Origin: Heteroruminococcus sp964369885
GTDB lineage: Bacteria > Bacillota > Clostridia > Oscillospirales > Ruminococcaceae
DNA: 61,414 bases
Reading direction: 5' to 3'
Assembly (NCBI GenBank): GCA_964369885.1
Contig: CAYJGQ010000002.1
Coordinates: 1 to 61,414, forward strand
The position numbers and the translations under genes were made by a program. The notes beneath the pieces are model-generated. The model had not been told where the DNA came from and did not search any database. It was given only the letters and a program-made list of their open reading frames with translations. Below are positions 50,118 to 57,177 of this stretch, piece after piece (the stretch's first letter is position 1; each line of letters begins with the position of its first letter).

Positions 50118-51458
50118 TTATAGCACAGACAGCACCTCGCCCCTGCCAATTTTAGCGAGAGGTCGCTCGTGGCGGCGAAATATCTCCCCGCCTGCCACAC
50201 CCTGCCCCGGACGGGGTCGGCCTGCCACAAAGTAGCGCAGGGCATCGGGGGCGTGGGTAAGCTCGTGCGGGTTTGAGGCCACATCGTTTGGATTTACGCT
50301 GTCGCGCTGCAGTGCCGGCAGGGTGCGTATTAGGTTTGTACACCCCTCAAATATCCTCAAGGCGGCCACCAGTCCACCCCCCTCGTCGGGCAGGGGGCGC
50401 AGCCATTCCTGCAGGTCATACCAACCCATAACACGGTCGTTTGATGCTCGGGTAAGGGGTATACCACGCTGTGCAAACATCTGAGCCACACTGCGCCCCG
50501 TGTCTTGACGGCGGTTCCACAAATCAGGCGGGGCAAAACTTGCCACCACATTCTCGCTCGACAGCTCGGATATAGCCTCGGCCGCCTGACTTATCAGCAA
50601 ATCAGGGCGGTAAAGCTCCCTGTAAACATAGGCCTTTCCGCTGTCGTCCAGGGCTACCCAGTAACAGGCCAGCATATCAAGGCCGTAGTCAAGGGTTATG
50701 TATCGTCGCCAATGCGGCGGCAGTACAAAGGGCGTCATCACATGTATATCACGCCGAAACGTGGTAAAATACTGCCCTGCAAGCACATCCCAGTCGCCCT
50801 CAAGCCAGGCACGGCGCAGGGCAGGCTCAAGGTTTTGCAGCAGGGTAAGATACCCTGAATCACAGGAGAGCAGGGCCTTGTTATCGTAAACCTTGGCCGC
50901 AATAAATGTGTAATCCTCGGCACGCTCCCCCACCCGATAGTTTCGGTCGATAAATAGCCGCTTTACCCACTGATGCCCCACCCCACCGGGGTTACAGGTG
51001 AGGTACATCCTTTTGGGAAAGCTGTTGGCCCCCCTTAGGCAGGCTGTTAGCACACCGTACTGAAATTCGGTAAACTGGGTGGCCTCATCTATAAATATAA
51101 TGTCGTACTCCTGCCCTTGGTAGCGTGTTATGTCGGCATCGTTGTCGCAATATCCAAAGCGCAGGCGGCTGCGGTTGGGAAACAAAAAGCTCTTCTCCCC
51201 CTCACGCCATACCGCAAGCCCCGACAGCTCCTCCAACAGGGGAAGTATGTGGTTTTCGCGCAGTTCAGGATAACTGCGGCGCATTATAAGCATTCTAATT
51301 CCCGGGTAAAACAGCCCCGAAAGCTTGGCCTTTTGTCGCACCGCCCAACTTTTTCCGCCTCCGCGCGCACCGCCATAGGCCACAAACTTTGTGCGCGCCA
51401 ATAAAAATTCTCTCTGCTTTGGATTTGGCGGGCTTACCTTTACCAACTTTTTTTCCAT
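50118..51458 (-). CDS. Phage terminase large subunit (TerL)
   Basis: A 446-residue DNA-packaging motor. The ATPase has Walker A GGARGGGKS (29-37) and Walker B DIIFIDEA (119-126); coupling motif LTCNPGG follows. The C-terminal nuclease (RNase H fold) begins with TLDYGLDM, giving the metal-binding Asp residues, and ends with a HAPDALRY segment, which supplies the late conserved Asp. The full set of motifs argues it is intact. ATG 51458 lies after AGGAGG. It follows the small subunit with 21 bases between them. Confidence 0.92.
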   Translation of the reverse strand: MEKKLVKVSPPNPKQREFLLARTKFVAYGGARGGGKSWAVRQKAKLSGLFYPGIRMLIMRRSYPELRENHILPLLEELSGLAVWREGEKSFLFPNRSRLRFGYCDNDADITRYQGQEYDIIFIDEATQFTEFQYGVLTACLRGANSFPKRMYLTCNPGGVGHQWVKRLFIDRNYRVGERAEDYTFIAAKVYDNKALLSCDSGYLTLLQNLEPALRRAWLEGDWDVLAGQYFTTFRRDIHVMTPFVLPPHWRRYITLDYGLDMLACYWVALDDSGKAYVYRELYRPDLLISQAAEAISELSSENVVASFAPPDLWNRRQDTGRSVAQMFAQRGIPLTRASNDRVMGWYDLQEWLRPLPDEGGGLVAALRIFEGCTNLIRTLPALQRDSVNPNDVASNPHELTHAPDALRYFVAGRPRPGQGVAGGEIFRRHERPLAKIGRGEVLSVL

Positions 51459-51478
51459 GGCATCCTCCTTGCCCGTTT

Positions 51479-51736
51479 CTATTTGGCAAGTTCACCAAGC
51501 TCCTGTGCAAGCTCCACCTTTACAGCATCATGGCCCTCCTCCTCGTGTAGGCCCTTGCCGTAGGCCCTTGCCAATATCTCCTTACAGCACTGAATGCGCA
51601 GTTCGGGTTTTAGTTCGCTGTCCTGCATGGCTTCCACCATTATGCGCAGTGCCAACGGCCCGCTTTCCTGTAATATTTCCTGCACACATTTTTCAGACTT
51701 TTTTGCTGATCTGCTATTTTGTTTGCCGTTTTGCAA
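51479..51736 (-). CDS. Phage terminase small subunit (TerS)
   Basis: An 85-residue, charged helical protein directly before TerL. QEILQESGPLALRIMVEAM and LKPELRIQCCKEILARAYGKG are repeated-helix segments typical of short terminase small subunits that recognise the DNA to be packaged. The start codon is TTG 51736, seven bases after AAGGGGGTG. Its length is short for the family but normal for Clostridia phages. It is the first gene of the late operon, 27 bases after a terminator-like hairpin. Confidence 0.72.
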   Translation of the reverse strand: MQNGKQNSRSAKKSEKCVQEILQESGPLALRIMVEAMQDSELKPELRIQCCKEILARAYGKGLHEEEGHDAVKVELAQELGELAK

Positions 51737-51762
51737 ACTCTCACCCCCTTTTTGCGCAATAA

Positions 51763-51794
51763 AAAACGGCCACCCCTTGTAAGGTTAGCCGTTT
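51763..51794 (-). terminator. Terminator-like hairpin just before terS
   Basis: On the minus strand AACGGC pairs with GCCGTT around an inner ACC/GGT stem and is followed by TTTTTTA. It lies 27 bases ahead of terS, so it terminates the cinA-DUF1653 transcript or attenuates the late operon. Confidence 0.8.
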
Positions 51795-51810
51795 CTTGTT
51801 TGTTTTTTAC

Positions 51811-51852
51811 CCCACCCGATTTATTACGAGCTCATTTGAGCCCGGGTGGGAT
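51811..51852 (-). promoter_or_regulatory. Long hairpin in the leader ahead of terS
   Basis: CCCACCCG (about 51812-51819) pairs with CGGGTGGG (51843-51850) with an internal CGAGCTCA/GAGC structure. There is no U run. It lies between the candidate late promoter and the terminator-like hairpin, so it may compete with it or be part of an antitermination element; this is inference. Confidence 0.5.
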
Positions 51853-51889
51853 CGGTTATGTCTTTTGCTGTAATTTTTTCACTATTGCC

Positions 51890-51918
51890 ATTTTAGCATG
51901 AATTTTCGGGGTTGTCAT
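51890..51918 (-). promoter_or_regulatory. Candidate promoter for the phage late operon
   Basis: Read on the minus strand: ATGACA (51918-51913), 17 bases, then an extended -10 TGCTAAAAT ending at 51890. It lies just after the DUF1653 stop codon and before two leader hairpins and terS. Confidence 0.5.
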
Positions 51919-51942
51919 CTCATGTTTTTCTCATGGGCAGTC

Positions 51943-52161
51943 CTACTCGCCAATATAGCTAAAACGGCGCACATTTTTTCCATCATGCTCCACCATCTCG
52001 TACCACATTGCACGGGGGCGCACCCAATAATTCTCGGGCGTGCTCACCGGGTGGTATACCACCAAGGCCTCGGATGTTTCGCTGTGGGTGGCCAAAAACA
52101 ACAATCTGTATTCCCCACCCTTAAAGTGGCGATAAAGCCCCGGTTTATACAAGTCTTCCAT
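51943..52161 (-). CDS. DUF1653 family protein
   Basis: A 72-residue protein of the DUF1653 family: LYKPGLYRHFKGGEYRLLFLATHSETSEALVVYHP (positions 4-38, the G.Y.HYKG..Y.vi..A.HsEt.e.lvvY.. pattern) and WVRPRAMWYEMV. Function unknown. It is common in many bacteria and usually stands alone. ATG 52161 lies after GGGAGGGG. It follows cinA with 48 bases between, so they may share a transcript. It is not a phage gene by family. Confidence 0.88.
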   Translation of the reverse strand: MEDLYKPGLYRHFKGGEYRLLFLATHSETSEALVVYHPVSTPENYWVRPRAMWYEMVEHDGKNVRRFSYIGE

Positions 52162-52209
52162 TTATTACCCCTCCCTTACATCACACTAATTCACCTTTGC
52201 TACCACACA

Positions 52210-53469
52210 TCACATATCTTTGCTCTTTACGGTTTTGCAAATCAGGTCCAGCGCATTAGAGGCCGCCACCCATCTTATATACTCACGCTGACTTGTGTAG
52301 GAGCGTGATAGCCTCAGCTCCTTTACCTCACTATGATTTTGTGTGTCCACACCAATATATACAAGTCCCACGGGTTTTTCTGTCGAACCACCGTCGGGGC
52401 CTGCAATTCCCGTAAGCGACACACCAATGTCAGCGCCCGATATGCGCCGTATTCCTGCCGCCATTTCGGCGGCGGTTTGGGCCGACACCGCCCCATGAGT
52501 GGCAAGGGTGTCGGCGCTTACCGAAAGTAGCGTCTGCTTTGCCTCGTTTGAGTAGGTTACAACCCCGTACCCAAACACCGCCGAGCTACCCGACACCTCG
52601 GTTATACGCTTTGCCACAAGGCCACCTGTACAGCTTTCGGCCAGCGCCACATGCAGACCCCTTTGGCCAAGCAGTTCCACCACAGCGGTCTGCAGGTTTT
52701 CCACATCCACGCCGTATATATACTCACTATACTCCTGTTTTAACTTTTCAAGCACCGGAGCCATCAGTCGCTCGGCCTCATCAAGATCTTTGGCGGCGGC
52801 CGTAAGGCGGAGCATCACCTCTCCATCCTTTGCGTATGGGGCAAGTGTGGGGTTTTCAAGTTTTTGCATGTAGTCGCCAAGTTGGTGCTCCAGCGCACTT
52901 TCGCCAATGCCAAAAAAATGCACCGTGTGGGAGTGCAGCTGCATACCCGAACGCTGGGAAAGCCAAGGCAACACCTGATTTTTAAGCATGGGTAGCATCT
53001 CCCTTGGGGGGCCGGGAAGCATAATTATAACCCGCTGTCCGTCCTCCACAATTGCACCGGGGGCGGTGCCGTTTTGGTTGGGTAGCATTTGGCACCCCTC
53101 GGGCAACATGGCCTGCTTTAGGTTGTTGTCGGTCATGGGGCGGTTCCACTGGGCAAACATCTCACGCAGGCGTGTGGCCCACTGCTCATTTTGCACAAGC
53201 TTTCGCCCAAAAAATGCGGCTATGGTCTCCTTGGTAAGGTCATCATATGTGGGGCCAAGGCCGCCTGTTGTTATAACCAAATTATTGCGGGAAAAGGCCA
53301 CCTCAAGGGCCTCACGCAGGCGTTCGGGGTTATCTCCCACCACTGTGTGGTGATAAAGTCCCACCCCAACCCCTGCAAGTTCTCGTGAAATTTCGGCCGC
53401 ATTTGAGTTTACAATGTTCCCCAAAAGCAGCTCTGTGCCAACACATAGTATCTCGGCTCTATCCTTCAT
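52210..53469 (-). CDS. cinA: CinA: competence/damage-inducible protein, NMN amidohydrolase domain
   Basis: A 419-residue two-domain protein. The N-terminal part (about 1-170) is a molybdopterin-binding-like (MoCF/COG1058) fold with EILCVGTELLLGNIVNSN and TTGGLGPTYDDLT; the C-terminal part (about 255-415) is the CinA deamidase, with ALAESCTGGLVAKRITEV and SLTGIAGPDGGS, which deamidates nicotinamide mononucleotide in NAD salvage. In transformable Gram-positives it is coexpressed with recA in competence. Length is normal. ATG 53469 follows AGAGGT. A divergent phage-type promoter with a LexA-like box lies 170 bases upstream. Confidence 0.93.
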   Translation of the reverse strand: MKDRAEILCVGTELLLGNIVNSNAAEISRELAGVGVGLYHHTVVGDNPERLREALEVAFSRNNLVITTGGLGPTYDDLTKETIAAFFGRKLVQNEQWATRLREMFAQWNRPMTDNNLKQAMLPEGCQMLPNQNGTAPGAIVEDGQRVIIMLPGPPREMLPMLKNQVLPWLSQRSGMQLHSHTVHFFGIGESALEHQLGDYMQKLENPTLAPYAKDGEVMLRLTAAAKDLDEAERLMAPVLEKLKQEYSEYIYGVDVENLQTAVVELLGQRGLHVALAESCTGGLVAKRITEVSGSSAVFGYGVVTYSNEAKQTLLSVSADTLATHGAVSAQTAAEMAAGIRRISGADIGVSLTGIAGPDGGSTEKPVGLVYIGVDTQNHSEVKELRLSRSYTSQREYIRWVAASNALDLICKTVKSKDM

Positions 53470-53872
53470 GAATGTTTACCTCTTTATAATAAATTATATC
53501 CTCATTGTATATCTTTATATCTCCAAGGTCAAGGGTAATGCCAAAGCTGTTTTGCATGTTTTGGGAGAAGGTTTGGCGCAAAGCGACACCGCAATTTTTC
53601 AATCTTCACTTTTATCACTTCTTCTATCGACAACATTCCCCTTGTCAAGGTGGGTTTTGGGGGCTATACTAAAAAAGAACGAATGTTCATTTTCGTTGGG
53701 AGGTGTGACAAAAAATTTAAGCAAGTTACCGACCCTGCCAATCTAATCACAGCCCGTCGGCATGAGTACTTAAGGCCGTTTGTCGGGCTGTTTTGGGCAT
53801 ATTTTGGACGGTATATGCCCTACCTGCCAAGGTTTGATTATTTGGGTCGGGCCACCAAGAAGGGAGAGAAAT
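53470..53872. other. Divergent control region between cinA and the phage-type regulators
   Basis: About 400 bases with no supported gene. It contains the promoter and LexA-like box (listed separately), and a leader hairpin ACAGCCCG (53749-53756) with CGGGCTGT (53784-53791) followed by TTTTGGG, which could act as a weak terminator or attenuator ahead of the plus-strand genes. The frame open from 53650 to 54024 has no ribosome site and overlaps the regulator gene, so I do not call it. Confidence 0.6.
53642..53689 (+). promoter_or_regulatory. Promoter with LexA (SOS)-like operator ahead of phage-type regulator genes
   Basis: TTGTCA (53642-53647) and TATACT (53665-53670) are 17 bases apart, a good sigma-A promoter. 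Six bases past the -10 lies AGAACGAATGTTCA (53676-53689), which matches the Gram-positive LexA box CGAAC-N4-GTTCG at 12 of 14 positions, with the palindromic GAAC....GTTC core intact. Confidence 0.65.
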
Positions 53873-54148
53873 ATGCAAAGACAATCCACCCTTTCATTGC
53901 CACAGGCTCCACTTGCCCCACCTGCTCCCACAGCATGGGAGCGTTCCTGCGAGAATATACTCGAGGAATTAGAGGAGCTTTGTACTCTTCACCGCAGACT
54001 CTGCGAGGAGCTTGCGCAGGTTGAGTATGACCAGCTCCACAGCCCTTTGTCAATTGCCGAGCGTGCCGCTGTAAGAAATGTGTATGAAACGGCAATTTCC
54101 CGCTGTGTTTTGCGCAGGGATATATGCCGCGAGGCCCTTGAAACTTAA
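53873..54148 (+). CDS. Small coiled-coil protein upstream of the ArpU-like regulator
   Basis: A 91-residue protein. After a Pro/Ala/Ser-rich first 25 residues, it is helical and charged (WERSCENILEELEELCTLHRRLCEEL), suggesting a coiled coil; SIAERAAVRNVYETAISR follows. No known family. ATG 53873 is behind GAAGGGAGA. It is 28 bases before the ArpU-like gene, on the same strand and behind the SOS-like promoter, so the two are probably cotranscribed and may act together. Confidence 0.68.
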   Translation: MQRQSTLSLPQAPLAPPAPTAWERSCENILEELEELCTLHRRLCEELAQVEYDQLHSPLSIAERAAVRNVYETAISRCVLRRDICREALET

Positions 54149-54176
54149 ATTTGAATTAGGGGAGGACACAAAAAAC

Positions 54177-54614
54177 ATGGACTGGAAAAGGGAAGCTGAA
54201 AACGAGCTTAAATTGTACTACACACGTTGCACCGCCGTTGACAATCTGCGCAATCGCATCTCCACCCTGCGTGAAGACATGCAGAGCACACGTTCTTTTA
54301 ATCTTAAAACCGCCCCGGTGATGGGGGGAGGCTCCCAAATGGAGGATGCCCTTGTAAACAAGTTGGTGGAGTGCCAACGCCTTGAGCTTAATTACAAAAT
54401 AACCGCCCGCCTGGTCGAGCTTGCCCGCAAGAGTTTAGAACAACTCCAGCCGCGCGATCGACTTGTGCTTGAGCGATTTTATATGGAGCGTTTCCCTAAT
54501 TTTTTACCACGTCTGTGCGAGGAACTACATATGGAACGCGCTCAGATTTACCGTATAAAGGATCAGGCTCTTTACAAATTTACCTGTTGCATGTACGGGT
54601 TGTGCGAGTCATAA
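54177..54614 (+). CDS. ArpU/sigma-70-region-4-like phage late transcription regulator
   Basis: A 145-residue protein. The C-terminal ~60 residues (LQPRDRLVLERFYMERFPNFL, then CEELHMERAQIYRIKDQALY) form a helix-turn-helix like sigma-70 region 4, as in ArpU-type phage regulators, which activate late genes. The N-terminal half (RCTAVDNLRNRISTLREDM) is helical. I start at ATG 54177, 11 bases after GGGGAGG; the frame is open from 54078. The gene is on the plus strand, opposite to the late genes it may control, with cinA and DUF1653 between. Confidence 0.78.
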   Translation: MDWKREAENELKLYYTRCTAVDNLRNRISTLREDMQSTRSFNLKTAPVMGGGSQMEDALVNKLVECQRLELNYKITARLVELARKSLEQLQPRDRLVLERFYMERFPNFLPRLCEELHMERAQIYRIKDQALYKFTCCMYGLCES

Positions 54615-54702
54615 ACTTCGGTTTTCCCCCACCGCTCGACCATATATGCAATTTGTGCTATAATTCGAGCAGATGTCCACAAACTTTTTTTGGGGGGGAA
54701 AT

Positions 54703-55302
54703 ATGCTAAACTCCACAACCTTTGGTAAAATACACTACAATTCGCCCGTAATTCTCAGCATAACACTTGTAAGTTTTGCCACCCTGCTTTTGGGTTATCT
54801 TACGGGAGGGTTTACCACCTCGCTTTTGTTCTCGGTTTATCGCTCCTCGCTGGCCGATCCCTTTAGCTACATACGGGCTTTTGGCCACATTGTGGGACAT
54901 GCCGACTTTGCCCATTTTTCGGGTAACATTCTTTTGCTGTTGGTAGTGGGGCCACCCATGGAGGAAAAATACGGCAGCCGCACACTCCTGGTGGGCATCC
55001 TGCTCACCGCACTTATCTCGGGAGTGCTGCACTGCATGTTTTTCCCCTCGGTATCGCTTTTGGGGGCCAGCGGCATTGTGTTTATGCTTATAATGCTCTC
55101 CTCGCTTTCGGGCATGAAAAACGGCTACCTGCCTCTCACCCTGATTTTGGTCGGACTGCTCTACCTTGGGCAGGAGGTGGTCTCGGCCATATTTGTCAGG
55201 GATAATGTATCCAACTTTGTGCATATAGTGGGAGGACTTGCCGGCACCGCCTTTGGCTACTTGGTGGCGGGCCGCAGGGGCAAGTCCTCACCACATGTGT
55301 AA
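54703..55302 (+). CDS. Rhomboid family intramembrane serine protease
   Basis: A 199-residue membrane protein with about six helices. The catalytic Ser123 is in LLGASGIVF, and His174 in FVHIVGGLAGT is the second catalytic residue; HFSGNILLLL (71-80) has the conserved HxxxN. These three features define rhomboid proteases, which cut membrane-embedded substrates. Normal short length. I start at ATG 54703 behind GGGGGGG; the frame is open from 54673. It is downstream of the regulator genes but separated by about 88 bases. Confidence 0.9.
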   Translation: MLNSTTFGKIHYNSPVILSITLVSFATLLLGYLTGGFTTSLLFSVYRSSLADPFSYIRAFGHIVGHADFAHFSGNILLLLVVGPPMEEKYGSRTLLVGILLTALISGVLHCMFFPSVSLLGASGIVFMLIMLSSLSGMKNGYLPLTLILVGLLYLGQEVVSAIFVRDNVSNFVHIVGGLAGTAFGYLVAGRRGKSSPHV

Positions 55303-55343
55303 TTAACCGCACTGCCACGGCAGTATGTAATGGGGGAATTTTC

Positions 55344-55823
55344 ATGAGCACCCTGCAGTATCACCCACTTGACATCTCCCACGCCGAGGGACTGCTTAAT
55401 ATTTGGGGAGATGGGGAGGTTTTTAGGTTTACAAATATGACCCTACCATTCACCCTCGAGGATGCAAAAAGCAAAGCCGAGCAGCTTTGCGCCTTTGAGG
55501 TTTTTGCGGTGATTTGTGATAACCAGCTAATAGGCGTCATTGGTTGCCCCCTCATAGATGAGGAAAAACTGCACTTTGGATTGTTTTATCAGTTTTGCAG
55601 ATTCTCATGGGGACAGGGCTATGCCACCGCCTCGACAAAATGGCTACCGGATTATATGGCAAGCAAATATAAAAATGCCACCCTATTTGCCGATGTGGTG
55701 ACCGAGAATATAGCCGGTGAGAAAATTCTTATTAAATTTGATTTTAGGCAAATTTCGCAGGAAGTGTTGGAGCGTGACGGCAAAAAGTATGATGTGAACA
55801 ACTACAAATTATCCCTCAATTAA
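55344..55823 (+). CDS. GNAT family acetyltransferase (RimJ/RimL-type)
   Basis: A 159-residue protein with the RimJ/RimL-type GNAT order: LDISHAEGLLNIWGDGEVFRFTN at the start (positions 9-31), LIGVIGCPLIDEEKLHFGLF as the core strand pair, and FSWGQGYATASTKWLPDY for the acetyl-CoA pyrophosphate loop (R/QGYA). NIAGEKILIKFDFRQ is the conserved C-terminal region. It acetylates an unknown amine. ATG 55344, TGGGGGAA upstream. It is followed by a strong terminator. Confidence 0.87.
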   Translation: MSTLQYHPLDISHAEGLLNIWGDGEVFRFTNMTLPFTLEDAKSKAEQLCAFEVFAVICDNQLIGVIGCPLIDEEKLHFGLFYQFCRFSWGQGYATASTKWLPDYMASKYKNATLFADVVTENIAGEKILIKFDFRQISQEVLERDGKKYDVNNYKLSLN

Positions 55824-55832
55824 ACATAAAAA

Positions 55833-55873
55833 GGCAGGCCGTGCAGACAAATTTTGCACGGCTTGTTTTTTTA
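55833..55873 (+). terminator. Terminator after the GNAT gene
   Basis: CAGGCCGTGCA pairs with TGCACGGCTTG (with a G-U pair) around a nine-base loop and a T run follows. Confidence 0.85.
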
Positions 55874-55948
55874 ATCTTTGGGTTTTGTTTTTTATCCTAT
55901 TTAGCGCATATTTTTTCTTATTAGCCCCCTAAAATGTGCAATAACAAA

Positions 55949-55978
55949 TGGACATTCCCCCTGCCTGTATGCTATACT
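55949..55978 (+). promoter_or_regulatory. Candidate promoter for uxuA-uxuB
   Basis: TGGACA (55949-55954) and TATACT (55973-55978) are 18 bases apart, about 107 bases ahead of uxuA. Confidence 0.5.
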
Positions 55979-56085
55979 TTAATGCATAATGGGTAGTTGT
56001 GCATCAGTCGCCAAAAGTGGCGGCCGGGTGCAAATTTTACCCCATGGATAGTAAATATATTTTCACACTTTGGAGGAGTAATATT

Positions 56086-57177
56086 ATGAAGATGACATTT
56101 CGTTGGTACGGCACAGGGCGCGACAGCATAACCCTAAAGCAAATTCGTCAAATCCCCGGCATGAGTGGTCTTATGGGCGTTTTGGACGCAAAGGCCGCCG
56201 GCGAGGTTTGGACCGATGAAGAGATTGCCGAGTATATGGAAGAGGTCCATGCGGCAGGTCTTGAGTGTGAGGTTATCGAGTCGGTAAATGTCCATGAGGA
56301 TATCAAGATGGGACTGCCCACCCGTGATGAATATATCAAGAACTACTGCGCCTCCATTCGCAACCTTGCAAAGCATGGCGTAAAGGTAATAATCTACAAC
56401 TTCATGCCGGTGTTTGACTGGCTTCGCACCGACCTTGCCCGCGAGATTCCCGAGGACGGCTCCAACAGCCTTTATTTTGACGAGGCCGAACTTGGCGAGA
56501 TGACCCCCATAGATCTTGTGCGTAGCACCATTGAGAACTGCAACGGTTTCTCGCTGCCCGGTTGGGAGCCCGAGCGTCTGGCCGAGCTTGAGACCACCCT
56601 TGCCCACTACAAAAACATCACCCCCGACGACCTACGCGCCAACTACAAGTACTTCCTTGAGGGTGTTATTCCCACCTGTGAGGAGTGCGGCGTTGTTATG
56701 GCCTGTCACCCCGACGATCCCGCCTGGCCCATCTTTGGTCTGCCCCGCATTGCCCACAGCCGTGAGGACTATGACAAAATCATCGCCCTGTACGACTCAC
56801 CCTCCAACACCGTCTGCCTGTGCACAGGTTCGATGGGCTCCAACCCCGACAACGACATTCCTGCCATCATTCGCCATTTTGGTCAGAAAAATCGCATTGG
56901 TGCACTGCATGTGCGCAATGTAAAGTATCTTGGCTACCGCAAGTTCCGTGAAGCCCCCCATCTATCAAATACCGGCGACCTTGATATGTATGAGATTATG
57001 CGCGCCGTCCACGACACCTGCCCCAATACCTATATCCGCCCCGACCACGGCCGCATGATTTGGGACGAGGTAGGCCGCCCAGGTTACGGCCTGTACGACC
57101 GCGCTTTGGGCGCCAACTACCTCTGCGGACTTTGGGAGGCCATTTGCAAGCAGGCTAAGGATGGTGCCAAGGTATGA
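56086..57177 (+). CDS. uxuA: Mannonate dehydratase UxuA
   Basis: A 363-residue protein of the UxuA family, which dehydrates D-mannonate to 2-keto-3-deoxy-D-gluconate, the third step of glucuronate catabolism. MKMTFRWYGTGRDSITLKQI and SGLMGVLDAKAAGEVW (family start), MACHPDDPAWPIFGLPRIA (metal His), LCTGSMGSNPDND, HVRNVKYLG and YIRPDHGRMIWDE (late metal ligands) are all present in order. The start is ATG 56086, behind GGAGGAG; the frame is open from 55999. It overlaps uxuB by four bases. Confidence 0.95.
   Translation: MKMTFRWYGTGRDSITLKQIRQIPGMSGLMGVLDAKAAGEVWTDEEIAEYMEEVHAAGLECEVIESVNVHEDIKMGLPTRDEYIKNYCASIRNLAKHGVKVIIYNFMPVFDWLRTDLAREIPEDGSNSLYFDEAELGEMTPIDLVRSTIENCNGFSLPGWEPERLAELETTLAHYKNITPDDLRANYKYFLEGVIPTCEECGVVMACHPDDPAWPIFGLPRIAHSREDYDKIIALYDSPSNTVCLCTGSMGSNPDNDIPAIIRHFGQKNRIGALHVRNVKYLGYRKFREAPHLSNTGDLDMYEIMRAVHDTCPNTYIRPDHGRMIWDEVGRPGYGLYDRALGANYLCGLWEAICKQAKDGAKV

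Noticed and set aside
53650..54024. A 124-codon plus-strand frame running from the SOS-like promoter into the regulator gene
   Set aside because: It starts upstream of the predicted transcript start, lacks a ribosome site and overlaps a better-supported frame at 53873.
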